Notes: a model not told the origin generated them from the letters alone. A stretch of DNA of 64,000 nt from Rhizobiales bacterium GAS188 (GCA_900104855.1 FNSS01000001.1:4774001-4838000), one strand, 5' to 3'; counted from the first letter of the stretch, positions 32,235 through 40,919 are shown. Numbers and translations: made by a program.

Positions 32235-33155
32235 ATGGGTGAAGCAAGGCGAAGAAGAGCGGCCGTGGAAAATGACCCGTGCCCGTGCGGTTCGTCGAGA
32301 CCCGGAAATCTGTGCTGCTACAACGGGCGGCACTGGCACAAGCCGCCCGCTGTTCTCGGGCTGCGGGCGTTACCGTCGATCTCGGCAGTCGACAGATGTT
32401 ACATGAAGGAACTCGGCTCGTGCGATGGTGGCCTTTCCGGCGAGCACCTGTTTTCGCAGTCGATCATGCTGCTCCTAAAGGCCGACGGTGATTTCTCGAT
32501 ATCCGGCCTGCCTTGGCTCGCCGAAGGCGAAACGAAGATTATGTCGCCAAAGACTCTAACGGCGAATTGCCTCTGCCAGAAGCACAACAGCGCGCTTTCC
32601 CCTTTGGACGCGGCGGCGCTTTACTTCTTTACCGCCCTTAAGTCCTGTCTGGACCGAGAGGCACAGGCGGCCCGTTACATCGTCTCCGGTCACGATATCG
32701 AGCGATGGCTGCTTAAGACCGCCAAAGCGCTGGCCGCGTCGAAAAATCTCGCGCGGGGCAGGGAGCGGCTCTCGGGCGCCTTTGCTAGCGATGTTCAGGT
32801 CTTGGATATGCTCGACGATCCAACCCGCTGGCCAGACGGCGCTGGTCTGTATTGCGTGATGAGCGCGGGCGATCTGACAGAAAACCACAATCGTTTTCAG
32901 CTCCAGCCCTACACGAACCAGCACGACGAGATAAGCGGGGTCGGCGTCAACATTATGGGCCTCGGCTTCATCCTGATGCTCGGACCGCTGGATCTCGCCC
33001 TAAACCCCCAGCTTAATAATGCGAAATACCGGCCCGGCCAAATTTCCGTAAGCTATCCGTCGTCGACTAACTGGATTGCCATTAGCTGGGATGATGGCAG
33101 GCGGCACAATGACACGCTGTCTCTTCAGTTCTTGCGGGAGGTTGGGCAAAGATAG
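32235..33155 (+). CDS. SEC-C-motif protein of defence island
   Basis: 306 residues from ATG 32235; an upstream in-frame ATG at 32088 overlaps the HNH stop but gives an unconvincing N-terminus. A SEC-C-like zinc motif is at the start (NDPCPCGSSRPGNLCCYNGR). Further cysteines occur at LGSCDGGLSGEHLFSQSI and LTANCLCQKHNSALSPLDAA, which together resemble the HNH-like zinc fold of 'CDGGLSGEH' proteins found near defence genes. The remaining C-terminal half is a mixed alpha/beta domain without known motif. It may be a nucleic-acid-binding partner of the HNH enzyme. Confidence 0.6.
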   Translation: MGEARRRRAAVENDPCPCGSSRPGNLCCYNGRHWHKPPAVLGLRALPSISAVDRCYMKELGSCDGGLSGEHLFSQSIMLLLKADGDFSISGLPWLAEGETKIMSPKTLTANCLCQKHNSALSPLDAAALYFFTALKSCLDREAQAARYIVSGHDIERWLLKTAKALAASKNLARGRERLSGAFASDVQVLDMLDDPTRWPDGAGLYCVMSAGDLTENHNRFQLQPYTNQHDEISGVGVNIMGLGFILMLGPLDLALNPQLNNAKYRPGQISVSYPSSTNWIAISWDDGRRHNDTLSLQFLREVGQR

Positions 33156-33596
33156 GCTGAGTTGCCGCTTCCACTTTGAAAGCAGAAACCGCCCGACTGA
33201 CGGTCACGCCGTCAATTAGGGGGCCACGACCAGCGCATTCTACATCTTGCGTCCATGGGGTCGGGCCGGATGTCACACAAGGCCCAATATGGAACCGGTC
33301 CCTGCGTTGGCCTGAACGGCCGCTATGGTCGAGTGTGGTCATTCGACAGAGGACGGGATGCCTGTGCGATCGGAGCGCGTTCCTGCATGCGCTGCATCAA
33401 AAGGTGGAAGGTTTAAATATAGGCCGCGTAAGCCCCGACTGCGTTCGCCGCCCGTTTTTCGCGCGATCTCGCAGCTATGCAGAAAACCCTGCTGTCGCGG
33501 CGTCCGGATCGCCCTTGAAAATACGCCACAATTCGAAGCGTCGATGGTCAGCCACCATATCGTTCGTCGGGAGCAAGCCGTTGGAAGGATGACAAC
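33156..33596. other. Gap between defence island and recombinase
   Basis: No convincing gene; open frames here overlap each other on both strands and lack coding character. It may contain the recombinase's own crossover site, but no inverted repeat of that type was recognised. Confidence 0.35.
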
Positions 33597-34196
33597 ATGC
33601 GTGCGGCGATCTACTGCCGCGTCTCGACGGATGGGCAGACAACGGAAAACCAAAGGCTGGCCCTGGAAGAGGTCGCCGCCCGTCGCGGCTTCAACGTTGT
33701 TGACGTCTATACGGACCAGGGCATCTCTGGTGCCAAGGGACGGGACAAACGACCTGCCTTCGACAAGATGTTGAAGGACGCGACCCGTGGCAAATTCGAT
33801 GTGGTGATGGCCTGGGCGATCGATCGTATTGGCCGCTCGGTCCACGATGTGAGTGGCTTCATGGTCGAGATGGAGGCGCTCGGGGTGAAGCAATACTACG
33901 ACAAGCAGGCCATCGATACCGCGACGCCGGCAGGCAAGGCCATGCTCCACATGTGCGTCGTGTTCTCAGAGTTTGAGCGCGACATGATCCGCGAGAGGAT
34001 CAACGTGGGCCTGAAGCGCGCTCGCGCTCAAGGGAAGCGCCTAGGGCGTCCGACAATCGATCCCAAGACAGAACAGGCGATCTCTGCGGCGCTCGCCCAA
34101 GGCGATCTCGGCATGCTCAAGATTGCCGCCAAGTTCAAAGTGGGGTCCGGCACGGTGCAACGGATTAAGGCTGGCATGGCGGGCTCAGCAATATGA
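33597..34196 (+). CDS. Serine recombinase of resolvase/invertase family
   Basis: 199 residues. The catalytic N-terminal domain has YCRVSTDGQ (Ser10), TDQGISGAKGRDKRPAFDKM and AWAIDRIGRSVHDV, with the arginines expected around the active site. The long E-helix (FERDMIRERINVGLKRARAQ) leads to GKRLGRPTID and a C-terminal helix-turn-helix (KIAAKFKVGSGTVQRI). Length and order are those of small Tn3-type resolvases or DNA invertases. It lies immediately beyond the defence island and may have served in its acquisition. Confidence 0.9.
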   Translation: MRAAIYCRVSTDGQTTENQRLALEEVAARRGFNVVDVYTDQGISGAKGRDKRPAFDKMLKDATRGKFDVVMAWAIDRIGRSVHDVSGFMVEMEALGVKQYYDKQAIDTATPAGKAMLHMCVVFSEFERDMIRERINVGLKRARAQGKRLGRPTIDPKTEQAISAALAQGDLGMLKIAAKFKVGSGTVQRIKAGMAGSAI

Positions 34197-34926
34197 CCAC
34201 CGTCTTCTGACCCAGATGGTCACCGGTTGGTCGGATGGTCTGATTCCCTTCCGAGATGCGCCGAAGGCGAGGGGCCATTCTCCGTTCTCCACCCCGACCC
34301 CAACGGCTGCAACGGGTGGAAAGTGGGCATTTTGAGCTGGTCAGAGCTTTGGCGGCTTGTGACCCATCGCGGACCAGAATCTCCGCGGGCCACGTCTCGC
34401 TAAGGAAGCCCCCTGAGCGCTAAGTCCAATTCGAGGCCAAGTCGCCGACCTCAATGACGGCGGTCACTTCGAGCTGCGAGGCAATTGAGCATGACGCCAG
34501 CATCGGTCTGCCTTCACTAGGGGGCAAAGTGGCCTGATCTCACCGGACCGCGCGGAGGCGGCTCGCCAGGGACGACACCTAACGCCGCAAGGTCTCCCAA
34601 GGGGAGGCGGAGCCGGCCCCACTCCCGACCGCGTAGGCCTGCATCAGACGCGGCGGCGCACCACCCCGTCCTTGCCGCGCTTCGCCGCGGTAAGCCGCCC
34701 CGCCGACCAGGCGCGATCTCGACATCATGGCCGCGCTTCTGGAGTCTCGGCGCCTGGCCGATGGACCCTGCGGCCGACGATCGCCTGAAGTAAGCCACTT
34801 GACACGCCGCACGCGGCGGGCACACTCGCGCCCTCACGGAAGGCGCTGCCGAGAGCAGGCCTCGGGCGCGCCGCAGCGGACGCAACCCCAGCGGATGTTC
34901 CGGCCTGCCCGGGTGGAGGCGTCAAT
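34197..34926. other. Gene-poor stretch upstream of a binding-protein gene
   Basis: Very GC-rich sequence with overlapping short frames on both strands, none with a recognised product or convincing ribosome site. The final bases carry GGAGG for the gene at 34927. A promoter for that gene should be here but none could be assigned. Confidence 0.35.
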
Positions 34927-36414
34927 ATGTTCCGCAAGCTCCACTTCGCCGCTATGGCCTTGGCGTTCGTCGCCTTACCCTTCGCCAGCGAGGCCCAAGC
35001 CAAGGATACTGTCGTCATCGGCATGGCGCTCGAGCCGCCGGGCCTCGACGCGACGGCGGGCGCGGCCGCGGCGATCGGCCAGATCACCCATCTCAACATC
35101 TATGAAGGCCTAACCAAGGTGAATGACGACGGCTCGGTGACGCCGCTCCTCACCTCGGGCTGGACGATATCGGGGGATGCCAAAACTTATACGTTCAAGC
35201 TCCTCTCGGGCGTGAAGTTCCAGGATGGCGAACCCTTCTCCTCGGCCGATGTGAAATTCTCCTTCGAGCGCGCGGTCACCGCGGAATCCACGAACAAGTC
35301 GAAGGCCTTCCTCTCGACCATCGCCTCGATCGAGACGCCGGACCCCATGACCGTGATCCTGCACTTCAAGGATGCGTCGCCAGATGCGCCTTACCAGCTC
35401 GGCCTCTCGCCCGCCGTTATCGTCGATCCGAAGAGCGCGGCGAGCAATGGCACGAAACCGGTCGGGACCGGCCCATTCCGTTTCGATAATTGGGTGAAGG
35501 GCTCGTCGGTCACGCTCACGAAATGGGACGACTATCGCCATGCCGGCGAGATCGCGCTCGCCAAGGTGACCTTCCGCTTCATCAGTGACGAGGCCGCCCA
35601 GGTGGCGGCCTTGCTCGCCGGCGATGTCGACGCCTTCCCGCTCTTCCAGGGGGTGCACAGCGTCGACCAGTTCAAGTCGGATCCGCGCTTCATAGTGACG
35701 TTCGGCGGCACCGAGGGCAAGACCATCATGTCGATCAACAACAAGAAGAAGCCGCTCGATGACGTCAGAGTGCGCCGCGCCCTCTCCTACGCAGTCGACC
35801 GCAAGGCGATCATCGAGGGGGCCATGAACGGCTATGGCGTCCCGATTGGCTCACATTACACGCCGCTCGATCTCGGCTATATCGATCTCACCGGCGTCTA
35901 TCCTTACGACCCCGAAAAGGCCAAGGCTCTCCTGAAGGAGGCGGGCGTCGAGCTGCCGCTCAAGCTCACCTTGACCTTGCCGCCCCCGCCCTTTGCGCGC
36001 AATGGCGGCGAGATCATCGCGGCCGAGCTCGGCAAGATCGGCGTCGAAGCCAAGATCGTGAATGTCGAATGGGCGCAGTGGCTCTCGGGCGTCTTCAAGG
36101 AGAAGAATTACGATCTCACCATCATCAGCCATGTCGAGCCGATGGACATGACGACCGTCTATGCCGATCCGAACTACTACATCCAATATGACAGCCGGGA
36201 ATTCCGCGACATCATGCACAAGGCGAATACCACGGTCGACGTCGCAGAACGTAAGACCTATCTCGTGCAGGCGCAGAAGAAGCTCGCCGAGGACGCGGTG
36301 AACGTCTTCCTCTTCCAGCTCCAGCAGATCTCGGTCGCGAATGGCAAGCTGAAGGGACTGTGGAAGGGATCGCCTTACTTCGTGAACGACATGTCGGGGG
36401 TTCACTGGGAATAG
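34927..36414 (+). CDS. Periplasmic oligopeptide/nickel-type ABC substrate-binding protein
   Basis: 495 residues. A Sec signal peptide (MFRKLHFAAMALAFVALPFA, cleavage after AQA) precedes an SBP_bac_5 fold: VVIGMALEPPGLDATAGAAA, ITHLNIYEGLTKVNDDGSVT, SGVKFQDGEPFSSADVKFSF, VGTGPFRF, DVRVRRALSYAVDRKAII, LLKEAGV. Cluster C binding proteins of this type capture peptides, nickel complexes, opines or sugars for an ABC importer. No permease or ATPase gene is adjacent, so it either works with a system encoded elsewhere or is an orphan. Strong GGAGG ribosome site 8 bases upstream. Confidence 0.88.
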   Translation: MFRKLHFAAMALAFVALPFASEAQAKDTVVIGMALEPPGLDATAGAAAAIGQITHLNIYEGLTKVNDDGSVTPLLTSGWTISGDAKTYTFKLLSGVKFQDGEPFSSADVKFSFERAVTAESTNKSKAFLSTIASIETPDPMTVILHFKDASPDAPYQLGLSPAVIVDPKSAASNGTKPVGTGPFRFDNWVKGSSVTLTKWDDYRHAGEIALAKVTFRFISDEAAQVAALLAGDVDAFPLFQGVHSVDQFKSDPRFIVTFGGTEGKTIMSINNKKKPLDDVRVRRALSYAVDRKAIIEGAMNGYGVPIGSHYTPLDLGYIDLTGVYPYDPEKAKALLKEAGVELPLKLTLTLPPPPFARNGGEIIAAELGKIGVEAKIVNVEWAQWLSGVFKEKNYDLTIISHVEPMDMTTVYADPNYYIQYDSREFRDIMHKANTTVDVAERKTYLVQAQKKLAEDAVNVFLFQLQQISVANGKLKGLWKGSPYFVNDMSGVHWE

Positions 36415-36679
36415 GGTGCCTCGCGCTTCCGCTCGCGCGGGAGCGGTTTGCCCTCGCCCGGCGCCCCGCCCAGAAGTCGACGCGAATTGACCCAAACCGG
36501 TCATTGCCCGCGACCGGGGCGAAGGCCGCAGTTAGCGCGATTGCTGCGACGACTGGCTTACCCGCTGCTGCGGATCAACTCCTGAAGCAATCGGGATCTA
36601 CATAGGTATGGTATTTCTTCCACAATTGACTTCCGATCCCGAGGCTACTCGGCGCCCAGTTTTGGAGCGGAGCGGACCA

Positions 36680-37987
36680 ATGAGCGATTTTGAATTGCCC
36701 AATACGCACTACGCGGTCAGCGGCGACGTCAATATCGCCTATCAAGCGATGGGCGAGGGACCGCGCGATATCATTTTGGTGCCCGGCATTGTCTCTCACG
36801 TCGAGTTCTCGCATGAAAGACCCGGCTATACGTCCTTTTTGCGCCGTCTTTCGACGTTTGGCCGCGTCGTCACGTTCGACAAGAGAGGCCAAGGATTGTC
36901 CGATAGAGTATCGGACGCAGCTTCCCTCGAACAGCGGGTAGATGATGTTCGGGCTATCATGGAGGATATTGGTTCGCAGCGCGCTGTCCTGCTGGGAATC
37001 TCCGAAGGCGCTTCTATGAGCGCATTTTTCGCCGCCACATATCCAGAGCGCGTGTCTCAACTCATACTTTACGGCGGCTTCACTAAGTCATACGCGAAGG
37101 AAGAAGCGATCTTGCAGCTCGTGAAGCTGTGGGGCACCGGCGCATTGATCAAAGCTCTCAATCCGAGCCAGGCGACGAACCAGGAAGCCGTCAATCAGCT
37201 CGCCAAATTTGAGCGACTATCCGCGAGCCCCGGAGCATTCAAAGCATATGTGGCGTTGAACAGGATGATTGATGTCACATCGATACTTCCGACCGTGCGC
37301 GTTCCAACGCTTGTGCTCCACCGGCGAACCGACGCGCTCGTTCCAGTCGAGCGTGGGCGCGAACTCGCGGCGCAAATCTCTGGAGCGCAATACATAGAAT
37401 ATCCCGATGGAGAGCACCCTCCGTGGATCGGCAATGTCGAGGCGCTTCTTGGCGACATTCAAGAATTTGTCACGGGAGATCGCGAGAGTTCTGCATTCGA
37501 CCTCGAGCGCGTCTTAGCGACAGTCCTGCTTACGGACATCGTGGACTCCACGCGCAGCGCCGCCGAAATGGGCGATCAACGGTGGAGCCGATTGCTCGAT
37601 AGACACGATGAGATAGCGAGACGGGTGGTCGAGAAACATCGTGGGCATTTGGTCAAGAGCACCGGGGACGGCATCCTGGCGACGTTCGACGGACCGGGTC
37701 GCGCGGTTCGATGCGCCTTGGCAATTGAAAACGCCATGAAACAGATTGGTCTGCGGCTGCGCGCAGGTCTCCATACTGGCGAGATTGAAATGAGAGGCAG
37801 AGATGTGGGGGGGATAGCGGTGCACGCGGCGGCTCGCGTCATGGCGTGCTGCGCGCCCAGCGAAGTTGTCGTTTCGAGAGTGGTTACAGATCTTGTTGCT
37901 GGCACAGGGTTGAAGTTCTCCGAACGTGGGTCGCATGAACTGAAGGGTCTTCCGGGCCGATGGGATTTATTCGCAGCGAACTTGTAG
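36680..37987 (+). CDS. Alpha/beta hydrolase fused to class III adenylate cyclase
   Basis: 435 residues from ATG 36680 (GGAGCGGA ribosome site). Residues ~1-265 are an alpha/beta hydrolase: oxyanion region VPGIVSHVEF, FDKRGQGLSD, nucleophile elbow GISEGAS (Ser108), RRTDALVP (Asp) and DGEHPPW (His), so the triad looks complete. Residues ~275-435 are a class III cyclase catalytic domain with both metal-binding aspartates (LLTDIVDST Asp286; STGDG Asp330) and GLHTGEIE. No membrane segment is seen. This fused architecture is known from alphaproteobacteria and actinobacteria; the signal sensed by the hydrolase part is unknown. Confidence 0.88.
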   Translation: MSDFELPNTHYAVSGDVNIAYQAMGEGPRDIILVPGIVSHVEFSHERPGYTSFLRRLSTFGRVVTFDKRGQGLSDRVSDAASLEQRVDDVRAIMEDIGSQRAVLLGISEGASMSAFFAATYPERVSQLILYGGFTKSYAKEEAILQLVKLWGTGALIKALNPSQATNQEAVNQLAKFERLSASPGAFKAYVALNRMIDVTSILPTVRVPTLVLHRRTDALVPVERGRELAAQISGAQYIEYPDGEHPPWIGNVEALLGDIQEFVTGDRESSAFDLERVLATVLLTDIVDSTRSAAEMGDQRWSRLLDRHDEIARRVVEKHRGHLVKSTGDGILATFDGPGRAVRCALAIENAMKQIGLRLRAGLHTGEIEMRGRDVGGIAVHAAARVMACCAPSEVVVSRVVTDLVAGTGLKFSERGSHELKGLPGRWDLFAANL

Positions 37988-38240
37988 GCTTCGCTCCAAC
38001 GAGTGTCCGCCTATGGCCCAAGGACTAAACCGCTCTCGCGGTAGAGCGCTTCGCGCAAGCTTGCGCCTGGAACCGAAGTCGCAGTGAGGCGCCGGGAGCG
38101 TCCTGTCTGAAGATGAGGGGTTGCGAACCTCACAACAGGCAGGAGCATCCCCATGACCGAAGAGGCCATGAGCCCGTTGCGGCGGAGATTCATCGCTTCC
38201 TAAGCCGCGCGCCCGGACCCTCGCTTCTCCTCGACGAAAA
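37988..38240. other. Intergenic region, no gene seen
   Basis: Short inverted repeats occur after the cyclase (CGCTCTCGCGGTAGAGCG near 38031 and a CGCAAGCTTGCG palindrome near 38055) and could act in transcript ending. No coding frame was accepted. Confidence 0.3.
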
Positions 38241-38582
38241 TCACGCGAGCAGCTGTCCTGGGTTAGCCAATGCACTCGCCGTGAGCCTGTTGCGCACGTC
38301 CGCCTTGTGTCTCTGCACCAATCCAGGGATGAGGAAAGCGTCGATCAGCACCCAAAGTCCCATCGCGCCAAGAAATATCAAGCCTACGCCTACCGTAAGC
38401 GTCATGAATCCAGCTATGGTCAGGATGAGTATTACAAGTCCGCTGCCGGCCCGGCCGAGATAGAAGCGGTGAGCGCCGAGACCGCCGACGAAAAGCCAAA
38501 GCAGATAGGCGACGCCGACCGACTTGGCTTCATTTGTCACGCGCTGCTCGATGAGGATTTGTTCCTGCGTGGAAAGTGCCAT
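38241..38582 (-). CDS. TM2-domain membrane protein
   Basis: 113 residues from ATG 38582. After a 30-residue cytoplasmic start, YLLWLFVGGLGAHRFYLGRA is the TM2-domain signature (first helix, GxHRFYLG turn), followed by a second helix LVILILTIAGFMTLTVGVGL and a third hydrophobic stretch GLWVLIDAFLIPGLV. TM2 proteins are small inner-membrane proteins without an assigned reaction. The gene is monocistronic and convergent with the cyclase gene. Confidence 0.75.
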   Translation of the reverse strand: MALSTQEQILIEQRVTNEAKSVGVAYLLWLFVGGLGAHRFYLGRAGSGLVILILTIAGFMTLTVGVGLIFLGAMGLWVLIDAFLIPGLVQRHKADVRNRLTASALANPGQLLA

Positions 38583-38636
38583 CGGTCGCCCCAATATTGC
38601 CAGCTTAACGGAGCTGGCGCCCGAGGGGACACGTTG

Positions 38637-38885
38637 TCAAGACTTGCGCAGCCGCACCCCTGGACCGCCGCCATTCTCGGCAATGAACTCGACTCCAGCG
38701 ACCTCAAGCGCGCGCCTGATGGCATCAAGGTTAGCTCGCTGAGGGATGCTGGCGCCATTCTCAAAATCGGTGACAACACTGCTGGTGACAATCGCCGCTC
38801 TTGCGAGGTTGAGCTGTGACATTTCGATAAGGCCGCGTGCGGCCCGACATTGGGCGGCTGTGATCCCATGTTGCTTGCCCTTCAA
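38637..38885 (-). CDS. XRE-family HTH regulator, 82 residues
   Basis: MKGKQHGITAAQCRAARGLI followed by MSQLNLARAAIVTSSVVTDF is a small Cro/C1-type helix-turn-helix. The C-terminus ALEVAGVEFIAENGGGPGVR LRKS is the standard ending of a subfamily abundant in Hyphomicrobiales. Four related genes or fragments lie elsewhere in the window (40326-40641, 53405-53485, 54469-54735, 54969-55025). It probably acts as an autoregulator or antitoxin-like repressor; no partner toxin is adjacent. Confidence 0.75.
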   Translation of the reverse strand: MKGKQHGITAAQCRAARGLIEMSQLNLARAAIVTSSVVTDFENGASIPQRANLDAIRRALEVAGVEFIAENGGGPGVRLRKS

Positions 38886-38920
38886 ATGCCCATTCGCCTT
38901 CTGGTGCTCGACAAGGAGAA

Positions 38921-38968
38921 AGCGGACCCCACCGGGGCGAATCGTGATCCCGGCAGGGTCCGAGCCAC
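38921..38968 (+). repeat. REP-like hairpin repeat A, copy 1
   Basis: A 48-bp element starting AGCGGACCCCACCGGGGCGA and ending GGGTCCGAGCCAC; CGGACCC and GGGTCCG pair as a stem. Close copies at 49663-49710 and 50488-50535, divergent ones at 50366-50414 and 50988-51029. It resembles an extragenic palindromic repeat or a mobile terminator. Confidence 0.65.
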
Positions 38969-39116
38969 AGCGAGGGCGAGGGTTGTTGCCATTACCGTGG
39001 CCAGCGCGACGCTAACATGCCGGCATGGCGGGACCTAGCAAGCGCGGTTGACACCGGTTTGTCACAAGCTAACATTAGTTACGACCGGCGGGGGGCTCTT
39101 GCGTCCGGGTGTCTAA

Positions 39117-39377
39117 ATGGCCAGTCGCCTTTGGTTTCCGCGCTGCGTCGGATGCATCGCTTTCATCCTCGCGTTCATTTGCCAGGTGCCGCTCGTGACG
39201 ACGGAGCAACCCGAAAGCCTGCTCGACCAGCTAACCGGATGGTATCTGATCGAGGCGCCCGCAACTGCGGCGGCAAGATGGTTCCTCGCGCTGCCGCCTA
39301 GCATTCAGGTCGTCATGTTTTGTCTGCCCTTCGTCGGCTCCGCCGCCGTGGCAGTGTGGGGCAGCTTCAGGACGTAG
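39117..39377 (+). CDS. Small two-helix membrane protein
   Basis: 86 residues. An N-terminal hydrophobic helix (CVGCIAFILAFICQVPLV) and a second one near the end (PSIQVVMFCLPFVGSAAVAV) bracket a polar loop (TTEQPESLLDQLTGWYLI). Both would span the inner membrane, with the loop probably in the periplasm. No ribosome site stands out and no family is recognised; acceptance rests on the membrane pattern and lack of a better frame. Confidence 0.4.
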   Translation: MASRLWFPRCVGCIAFILAFICQVPLVTTEQPESLLDQLTGWYLIEAPATAAARWFLALPPSIQVVMFCLPFVGSAAVAVWGSFRT

Positions 39378-39518
39378 CAGCAAGCCTCCCGGATGCCATA
39401 GCGAGCCCGCACACGCCCATTCCGACCCGGCGTCACCACCAAGCCGGACCGGCCGCTCCAAGCGCTTGCCGCGCTCGCCGTGCCCCCCTCGATCCTGTAT
39501 GCTTGGCACAGAGCTGGA

Positions 39519-39734
39519 ATGAAGTTCATGGACCTCAGAGGCATCCCTCATGTCCTCGCGACATTTGACAGCCTGGATGGGCGCGCGCGCATTCTTAACG
39601 TTCTGACCGATTTACCAACCGATCCAGGCAGTCCAGCTTTCGACCGCAAGAAGCTTTTGGCATTCCATCGGAAGCTGGCGAAGCTGAACGAGACAGCGGG
39701 TTATGATCGGGTGGACGTTCGTTCGTGTCGATAG
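39519..39734 (+). CDS. Hypothetical protein, 71 residues
   Basis: ATG 39519 gives MKFMDLRGIPHVLATFDSLD, GRARILNVLTDLPTDPG, then a basic helix FDRKKLLAFHRKLAKLNETA. No signal peptide or membrane part. The amino-acid composition is that of a real soluble protein. A longer frame from 39480 exists, but GAGCTGGA near the inner ATG suits it better as start. Function unknown. Confidence 0.45.
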   Translation: MKFMDLRGIPHVLATFDSLDGRARILNVLTDLPTDPGSPAFDRKKLLAFHRKLAKLNETAGYDRVDVRSCR

Positions 39735-39851
39735 GCGACGGGATAGCCGCCCGACCCACATGCGGAAGCGTCTCGCCGACGTGATCAGCCCGCCGCGAAA
39801 GAGCGCATAGCTTTTTTGTTTACGCGGTCGCTAACAATTCTCAGCTTCAAT

Positions 39852-40193
39852 TTAACCCCCACAAAATGAATGCAGCAAAAGCTGCATCACCAGGGGGGCG
39901 AGCCAAGGGAGCGCCCCCATGGCGGCTACGGCCCCGTGCTCAAGTGGAGGGCCGCGGCGAAGTGCACAACCTATGAACCCGCCGACTATCATTGCAATCG
40001 TCAATTTCACGATGTCCCAATCGATCTCGATTGGTTTCGTATAGCCGCCGCGTAGCCAGAAGAAGAAGTCGGACACTGACCACTTGTATGCGCCTGGGCC
40101 TTGCGCGTAACCCAGGAGCAACATTGCCAATAGTGATAGCAAGCCCAACGCGATCAGAAGGACGTGCGCAAACGCTCTCGCGATCTTTTGCAA
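39852..40193 (-). CDS. Polytopic small membrane protein
   Basis: 113 residues with three hydrophobic helices: AHVLLIALGLLSLLAMLLLG, DIVKLTIAMIVGGFIGCALR and AAMGALPWLAPLVMQLLL. The middle has an aromatic segment (YKWSVSDFFFWLRGGYTKP). The only start is TTG at 40193, with a poor ribosome site, so the N-terminus is uncertain. Probably an inner-membrane protein of unknown role. Confidence 0.5.
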   Translation of the reverse strand: MQKIARAFAHVLLIALGLLSLLAMLLLGYAQGPGAYKWSVSDFFFWLRGGYTKPIEIDWDIVKLTIAMIVGGFIGCALRRGPPLEHGAVAAMGALPWLAPLVMQLLLHSFCGG

Positions 40194-40325
40194 GAAGGGC
40201 CTCCGCTGCTAACCCGACCGAGCCGACACCTTCGACACGAGCTGTGCCCTCCCGAAGACAGACCGATGATATCATAGCCCATCCTCGCTCAGCCATTCGC
40301 GCTCGCCAAGGTTACGCCAAGCCAT

Positions 40326-40641
40326 CTAGCATGCCCTGTGACGCGACAAGATAGGGCAGCCCGTGAAGGGCGCCATAGCCATGACAAGGGCGACGAACGC
40401 GGCCATGATTAGGAGTGCTCGCGTCATGCGCATATCGAAGCCGGTGCCATTCTCGGCGATGAACTCGACGCCTGCGGCTTCGAGGGCGCGCTGGATTGCC
40501 TCAACGTCAGCAGGCCGCGGCGTTCCCGCGCCCCGTCTCATAGTCCGCGATGAGGGACGCAGGGACGACCGCGGCGCCCGAAAGCTGAGCCTGCGACATA
40601 TCGATGAGCGCGCGAGCTGCGCGGCACTGAGCGGAGGTCAT
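40326..40641 (-). pseudogene. XRE regulator, frameshifted and fused to a lipoprotein-like tail
   Basis: ATG at 40641 gives MTSAQCRAARALIDMSQAQL and the HTH; the frame breaks in a run of G after DYETG. The natural continuation RPADVEAIQRALEAAGVEFI AENGTG is in the next frame, so one extra G explains the break. Past AENGTG the usual GVRLRK ending is replaced by an internal ATG (about 40429) and MTRALLIMAAFVALVMAMAP FTGC, which looks like a separate small lipoprotein signal. The start overlaps the stop of the RHH gene (ATGA). Confidence 0.6.
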
Positions 40642-40817
40642 TTCTTCGGCGCCTCGGCGAGGATTCGCCGTATCGCCTCCGGCCGCGTCGGCTTCGGCTC
40701 AGGCTGTTCGGAGATCCAGGTATCGAGATCGGCGAGTTCGGCGGGCTGAAGCCTGACACCCACAAGGGTGCCTTTGCCGGTCGCGGGCGGACCGGGCTTT
40801 CGCTTCCGTGTTATCAC
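40638..40817 (-). CDS. Ribbon-helix-helix regulator, 59 residues
   Basis: GTG start at 40817 with AGGGC before it. MITRKRKPGPPATGKGTLVG then VRLQPAELADLDTWISEQPE and RPEAIRRILAEA is the standard RHH pattern (beta strand GVRLQP, helix ELADLDTWI, helix RPEAIRRIL). A longer frame starts at 40847, but that codon lies in the operator. It probably autoregulates the RHH-XRE operon through the two CCGTGTTA repeats overlapping and preceding its start. Such proteins commonly act as antitoxins; no toxin gene is adjacent. Confidence 0.75.
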   Translation of the reverse strand: MITRKRKPGPPATGKGTLVGVRLQPAELADLDTWISEQPEPKPTRPEAIRRILAEAPKK

Positions 40818-40849
40818 AGTTGCCCTAGCATGTAACCGTGTTAACACAG
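40806..40849 (-). promoter_or_regulatory. Paired operator repeats for the RHH gene
   Basis: CCGTGTTATCACAG (40806-40819) and CCGTGTTAACACAG (40836-40849) are direct repeats 30 bp apart, three helical turns, each with a near-palindromic TGTTAACA core. The first overlaps the GTG start of the RHH gene. This arrangement suits cooperative binding of RHH dimers on one face of the DNA. Confidence 0.6.
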
Positions 40850-40919
40850 ATAGGTCGGCCCGCCAAGGTGCGGCTAACGCGCTGCGAGCCTAACCGCACC
40901 AAGCGAAGGAGAGTCGCCC

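Noticed and set aside
34517-35113. Overlapping frames on both strands before the peptide-binding protein
   Set aside because: None has a ribosome site, a domain or consistent composition; extreme GC content produces open frames by chance.
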